Assembly (NCBI GenBank): GCA_031257135.1
Contig: JAIRPH010000172.1
Coordinates: forward strand, 1 to 9,614
Source of the DNA: Spirochaetaceae bacterium
GTDB lineage: Bacteria; Spirochaetota; Spirochaetia; Treponematales; Breznakiellaceae
Direction: 5' to 3'
Length of the DNA stretch: 9,614 nucleotides
The stretch's first letter is position 1. Each line of letters opens with the position of its first letter. The notes under the pieces were generated by a model that did not search any database, was not told the origin of the DNA, and was given only the letters and a program-made list of their open reading frames with translations. Both the position numbers and the translations under genes were made by a program. Of this stretch, positions 6,176 through 9,614 are shown piece after piece.

Positions 6176-6592
6176 ATGTCCGCATCTTTTGAATATGAAA
6201 TAACGCTTTCGGTTTCGCTGTCCGAACTCGACCGGCTTCAGACATGGGTTGAAGGTCATTTGCCATCGCCGGATTGTCCTGAAAAGGTACGCAGTCAGAT
6301 TGCGATAGTAACCGAAGAGGTGTTTGTAAACTTGATCCGGTACGCCTACGGCGGAAAGCCGGGAACTGCGGTCATACGTCTCAGCTTGCGCGATAGAGAA
6401 GCGGTACTGCAATTCGAGGATGCAGGCGCAGGCTTTAATCCGCTGGAGTATCCTATCCCCGATATAAACGCGGATATTACCAAACGGACTGTCGGCGGCT
6501 TAGGAATTCACCTTACCAAAACGCTGTCCGATGAGGTAGTATATTCCAGAACCGCCGGCAGAAATCTGCTGACCGTATATAAGCGGTGGTGA
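6176..6592 (+). CDS. RsbW-like serine kinase / anti-sigma factor (HATPase_c family)
   Basis: The 138-residue protein is a GHKL-type ATP-binding domain of RsbW/SpoIIAB size. It has the N-box TEEVFVNLIRYAYGG (46-60), with catalytic-base E48 and Mg-binding N52, the G1 box EDAGAGFNP (81-89) and the G2 box GGLGIHL (107-113). All are intact, so kinase activity is expected. Its predicted substrate is Ser54 of the STAS protein, and its second partner is normally a sigma factor or another regulated protein. None is encoded nearby, so 'anti-sigma' is a family label here. It starts 28 bases after the STAS gene with only a weak GCGAG-like ribosome site, suggesting lower translation than its antagonist. 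The start at 6176 matches family length. It is the last gene of the operon, and no clear terminator follows. Confidence 0.93.
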   Translation: MSASFEYEITLSVSLSELDRLQTWVEGHLPSPDCPEKVRSQIAIVTEEVFVNLIRYAYGGKPGTAVIRLSLRDREAVLQFEDAGAGFNPLEYPIPDINADITKRTVGGLGIHLTKTLSDEVVYSRTAGRNLLTVYKRW

Positions 6593-6800
6593 TATCAACT
6601 TCTCCACGTCTAAAGGCGGGATTTTCGGCGGTTTGAATAAGTTAAAAAATTAGAGTAGAATGAATCATAGAATACAGCAGGGATTTTAAAGAAAGGACGG
6701 CGGCGATACGCCGTTTCCCGCCGGGCGCGGCGCAACGTCGAAGCTCGGCAGGCGGGCGGCGTAAACCGGAAGCCCGCCATGCCTTTATCCCCACCGCGCC
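6593..6800. other. Convergent intergenic region, AT-rich then GC-rich, no confident gene
   Basis: This 208-base gap lies between the convergent kinase and FnIII genes. Bases 6631-6690 are 25% GC and 6721-6780 are 75% GC, an abrupt change. Inverted repeats are ACGGCG/CGCCGT (6697-6702 with 6709-6714) and GGCGGGC/GCCCGCC (6751-6757 with 6772-6778, 14-base loop). Neither is followed by a T-run on either strand, so no intrinsic terminator can be assigned to the converging genes. A 56-codon arginine-rich frame (ATG at 6780, stop ending at 6610, minus strand) begins 20 bases after the FnIII stop. Its product matches nothing I know and it is probably not a gene. Confidence 0.6.
6633..6661 (+). promoter_or_regulatory. 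Possible orphan promoter facing the GC-rich element
   Basis: TTGAAT (6633-6638, four of six) and TAGAAT (6656-6661, five of six) are spaced 17 bases apart, with the same -10 hexamer as the phosphatase operon promoter. It would produce a transcript from about 6668 through the GC-rich inverted repeats and antisense to the 3' end of the FnIII gene. The surrounding DNA is 25% GC, so chance matches are easy. Confidence 0.3.
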
Positions 6801-9614
6801 TTAGGGTAGCGGCGGAGCCGTAGTTGAGCCGTTGTACGTTATCCGGTAAGGACGACGAGAGGAGATACCAGTGCCGGTGACCGTCGTGTATATTTCTACA
6901 AAGTAGGTGCCGGGTGCCGTCACGGTTACGAGTTTCCTTTGGGGACTGCTACTAATGATTGACCGTGTTCCCATCTCGTTACCGTCTGCGTCATAAACCC
7001 CAGCATATACAGAATAACTTGAGGTAAGGACGCTGGAGTTAAAATGCACATAGTAGTCGCCGGGTGTGGTTATATTAAACGTAAACCGTTGCACCCCCGG
7101 GCCGCTGGGAAGGTACCCCTCAGTCCAGACGCCCTCGCTAATCGAACCATACGTTGGCGGCTGAAACGTCCCGGTTGAAGGCCTGACGCTTGAGGTACTG
7201 TACACAATGCCGTACGTGCCGGTTTGGACGTTGGCGACAGCCCCTTGTATCTTGAGGTACAGGGTACCGGTTACGGTTGAGTTAACGTTTATTGGAGTAA
7301 TCCAGTTGTTAGTGTTGGCGGTTTGATAAATGGAGTAGAGTACTCCGCCGTCGGTGTAGACGACAGTGTAGTAATTAGGTTGACTCATCATGGTTTTGGT
7401 TCCATCTCCATAAATTCCTTGATTAGGCATAATATTAGCCGTATTAAACCATACTCTGTAGGTTTCTCCGCTAACAGCTTCGATGCTATACCATTTAAAC
7501 TCACCGGGGTAACTTTGCTCATCGTCCTGCCACACGCCGTTGGAAAGCGGTTGAATAAAGGTTGGTGAGGGCAATGTTGTCCTTACTGCCGGTCTTGTGC
7601 TTTCGATAGTACGGTACACAATACCGTAAGTACCGGAAACCCCACCAGTTACCTTGAGATACAGCGTACCGGATACAGATGCGGTTGTGGTATAGGATTT
7701 TGGAGTAGTAAAGGAATTAGCGATATTACCAGTGCTTAGGGAGTCTCCTGCGGTACTATAGATGGTATAGGTAGCAGAACTACTCAGGGTTTTAGTTGCA
7801 TCTCCGTTGCCACTATAATTGAACCATAGATAGTAGGTTGTTGAAGGGGTAACTCCTTGGATTTTATACCATTCAATCGTTCCCCGGGCGATAACCTCGC
7901 CATCCGCCCAGACTTGTTCGGTAAGAAGAACGGTTTGACGGTCCGTGAACGCCGTTCCCTCTACAACCGCGGAGCGCGGACCGTCTCCGCTCCCGTTTAC
8001 CGCGCTCACCTGGTAGTAATATCGCGTTCCCTCGGTTACTCCGGTATCGGAATAGGGGCTGACAACCGGATCGCTATTCAACTGGGTCATGCTGGCCGGC
8101 GTGACGCCCCGGTACACGTTATAGCCGGTTGCGCCGGCTACATTCCCCCAGCTTAGTTCCAGTTTGCCCGGTAGCTGGCTTACCGATGCTATTACCGGCG
8201 CGATCTGGGGATGACCATCAGAATCGTAATACATGACTTTGACCGTTCCGGCGCCGGTGCCGTTAGTGGATACCGTTGGGGTAATGGTAAGGGCTATTAC
8301 CTGTACCGCATTGGCGTTTGCGGTATTACTAAATGATGTGGGAGAAAGAGAAGATCGAACATCTCCTGTCAAAGTGTTTACCACCGTATAGGTTCTGCCC
8401 GGCTCTGCGGTTGCCCTAAAGCGGAGTATATCTCCAATAATTTGAGCATTGCCCATACCTCCTTGAACAGGTTTTTCAGCAGACCAGATACCGGGGCTTA
8501 AGGGTTCGTCCGCAAGGGTTCTGGCGGTTTGCACCACGGGCGTATCCGGGCAATCTCCAAAGGAGTTGGAAGCGATAACTTTAACATAATAAGGAGTATC
8601 GGATTGAAGTATCACTGATGAAATGCTGGTACAATTGTAGGTTAAAGCCTCTACCTCTGCGGTTGGCGTTGATGTAAAGACGCTTGACGAATTCGATACA
8701 TAGACCTTATAGGTTTCCGTGGCGGGAACCGCCTCCCAGGTGAGTCTGATATTGCCCTGATTCGCCGTATAGCTTATCGCAGGGTTCGATTCGGGGGGTC
8801 TATCGGGCGCGCGAGGCGTACCCGTTGCGAAAGGTCCTTTTGGTCCGGTAATGCCGGTTGCGCTTACCGCACTTGCCCACATATAATAGGTGGTCCCGTT
8901 TGCCAGCCCGGAAATAAGGTAAGACGTACCAACTATGATGCCCGGATTTGTGTTGGTAGTGCTACCGGTATGGATTGCGTGTACCGGATCATTTTCCGTG
9001 GAGATAAAGAGCTTGTAGCTCTGCGCCTGATCAACCGCATCCCAGCTTACCGCAAGCTGTCCGCTGGCTCCCTGGGCTACCCTAAGAGCCGGTCCGTTCA
9101 GCAAAAGCACAACCGAGTCAGAAAGATCAGCGGTAAAATCTTCCGCCCTAAAGACCGCCGGTTCGCTTGTTGTGCCGAATTCGCTGGCGAGGTTGCGGTA
9201 GATATGTACCACCTCGTTCCTGCCCGCACGCTTGCCATCCTTTTCAAGCAACGCTGTAACCAAGTAGAACCCGGCAGGCACACTGCTCACCGTTTGAGAA
9301 ATCTCTGCGATTCCGCTCATGGTGGCGGGGGTATAGCTCAACGGTACACTGTCAGTCAAGTCCGGCAGTCTCAGCATGGTAAGGGTTACCATTGCCCCGG
9401 CGGGATACCGAATCTTGTATTTGAAGGTTCCCGCGCCCGCGTCATGGAAGCCCGTAAGGTGTACCGAGATGGTCAGGGAACCGGCGTTCACGGTGAAGCT
9501 CTCAGTACCCTGCGCCGCAAGGTTGGCGTCGATTACCGCTCCCGCGTAGGCTTTAACCTCCACAGTCCATTCGCCGTATTCCAGATTCAGGCTGAAGGTC
9601 TCGCCGCTCGAGGT
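6801..9614 (-). CDS. Giant fibronectin type III / beta-sandwich repeat protein, 5' end beyond the window
   Basis: The frame is open from the right edge to a TAA at 6801 (937 residues seen). The in-frame GTG at 9563 is not the start, because the 17 codons before it are open and look like the same domain. Residue numbers here count from that GTG. Residues 1-145 resemble the Ig-like modules common in treponemal surface proteins (GFYLVTALLEKDGKRAG at 98-114). FnIII domains lie at about 153-250, 257-350 and 457-540, each with the W..V..a..Y.vy and TYYY/TPYYVKV strand patterns. Three related modules of about 110-125 residues follow (543-657, 672-796 and 807-917). A divergent copy sits between FnIII 2 and 3. 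The protein ends in PPLP without an anchor. Being acidic-to-neutral and Thr/Ser/Gly-rich, it is presumably exported and adhesive or surface-associated, but the signal peptide is outside the window. No enzymatic domain is seen. Confidence 0.9.
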   Translation of the reverse strand, partial: TSSGETFSLNLEYGEWTVEVKAYAGAVIDANLAAQGTESFTVNAGSLTISVHLTGFHDAGAGTFKYKIRYPAGAMVTLTMLRLPDLTDSVPLSYTPATMSGIAEISQTVSSVPAGFYLVTALLEKDGKRAGRNEVVHIYRNLASEFGTTSEPAVFRAEDFTADLSDSVVLLLNGPALRVAQGASGQLAVSWDAVDQAQSYKLFISTENDPVHAIHTGSTTNTNPGIIVGTSYLISGLANGTTYYMWASAVSATGITGPKGPFATGTPRAPDRPPESNPAISYTANQGNIRLTWEAVPATETYKVYVSNSSSVFTSTPTAEVEALTYNCTSISSVILQSDTPYYVKVIASNSFGDCPDTPVVQTARTLADEPLSPGIWSAEKPVQGGMGNAQIIGDILRFRATAEPGRTYTVVNTLTGDVRSSLSPTSFSNTANANAVQVIALTITPTVSTNGTGAGTVKVMYYDSDGHPQIAPVIASVSQLPGKLELSWGNVAGATGYNVYRGVTPASMTQLNSDPVVSPYSDTGVTEGTRYYYQVSAVNGSGDGPRSAVVEGTAFTDRQTVLLTEQVWADGEVIARGTIEWYKIQGVTPSTTYYLWFNYSGNGDATKTLSSSATYTIYSTAGDSLSTGNIANSFTTPKSYTTTASVSGTLYLKVTGGVSGTYGIVYRTIESTRPAVRTTLPSPTFIQPLSNGVWQDDEQSYPGEFKWYSIEAVSGETYRVWFNTANIMPNQGIYGDGTKTMMSQPNYYTVVYTDGGVLYSIYQTANTNNWITPINVNSTVTGTLYLKIQGAVANVQTGTYGIVYSTSSVRPSTGTFQPPTYGSISEGVWTEGYLPSGPGVQRFTFNITTPGDYYVHFNSSVLTSSYSVYAGVYDADGNEMGTRSIISSSPQRKLVTVTAPGTYFVEIYTTVTGTGISSRRPYRITYNGSTTAPPLP
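6813..7937 (-). repeat. Three tandem C-terminal beta-sandwich modules (PPC-like)
   Basis: Each module opens with an acidic or aromatic G-V-W-type strand, such as EQVWADGE (549-556), NGVWQDDE (675-682) and EGVWTEGY (810-817). This leads to a W-Y or F-T-F strand and then YYLWFN, YRVWFN or YYVHFN. Modules one and two close with GTLYLKV/I...GTYGIVY (632-650 and 766-788); the third closes with GTYFVEIYTT. The DNA also repeats: 7251-7274 and 7654-7677 differ at only a few bases. The layout resembles bacterial pre-peptidase C-terminal (PPC) domains, but that family name is an inference. Confidence 0.65.

Noticed and set aside
6697..6714. Hairpin as an intrinsic terminator for the partner-switching operon
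   Set aside because: The stem is short (six pairs), over 100 bases after the last gene, and is followed by TTTCCCG and not a T-run.
9561..9563. GTG as the start of the FnIII protein
   Set aside because: The frame stays open for all 17 codons to the window edge and reads as the same beta-sandwich domain, with no ribosome site suited to a start. The gene begins outside the window.

Overview
The window looks like part of a spirochaete chromosome, most likely a gut-type Treponema. The pointers are roughly even GC, a Cache-HAMP-SpoIIE phosphatase with STAS and HATPase partners but no sigma-factor gene beside it, a long TPR protein, and a very large fibronectin-III surface-type protein. The genus is an inference from gene style, not from a marker gene.

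Layout. Minus strand, left side: a secreted TPR protein (1-1098, running off the left edge) lies downstream of the universal GTPase gene ychF (1218-2327). Each has its own promoter-like sequence immediately before its ATG. Plus strand, diverging from ychF: a DUF3786 protein (2538-3164) and a half-size EamA/DMT membrane protein (3180-3593) form a tight pair behind a good sigma-70-type promoter. A second good promoter overlaps the EamA stop codon and drives a three-gene partner-switching operon. This encodes a membrane Cache-HAMP-SpoIIE phosphatase (3639-5831), a STAS anti-sigma-factor antagonist (5848-6147) and an RsbW-like HATPase kinase (6176-6592). Minus strand, right side: a giant FnIII/beta-sandwich repeat protein (6801-9614, its N-terminus off the right edge) converges on this operon.

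How the genes fit together. The phosphatase should read an extracytoplasmic signal and dephosphorylate the STAS protein on Ser54. The kinase should reverse this. Free STAS protein would then sequester the kinase away from an unknown third partner. All key residues are present, so the switch looks functional, but its output is not encoded in the window. The TPR and FnIII proteins look like envelope or surface proteins. No evidence ties them to the switch.

Less expected signals: matching extended -10 elements six bases before the ATGs of ychF and the TPR gene (possible leaderless mRNAs); an 11-bp direct repeat spanning the TPR promoter; a three-repeat higher-order duplication inside the TPR array; a possible orphan promoter followed by a GC-rich, structured non-coding stretch at 6633-6780; and a repeated domain at the C-terminus of the FnIII protein with a cryptic extra copy. 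No tRNA, rRNA, CRISPR array or insertion sequence was found.
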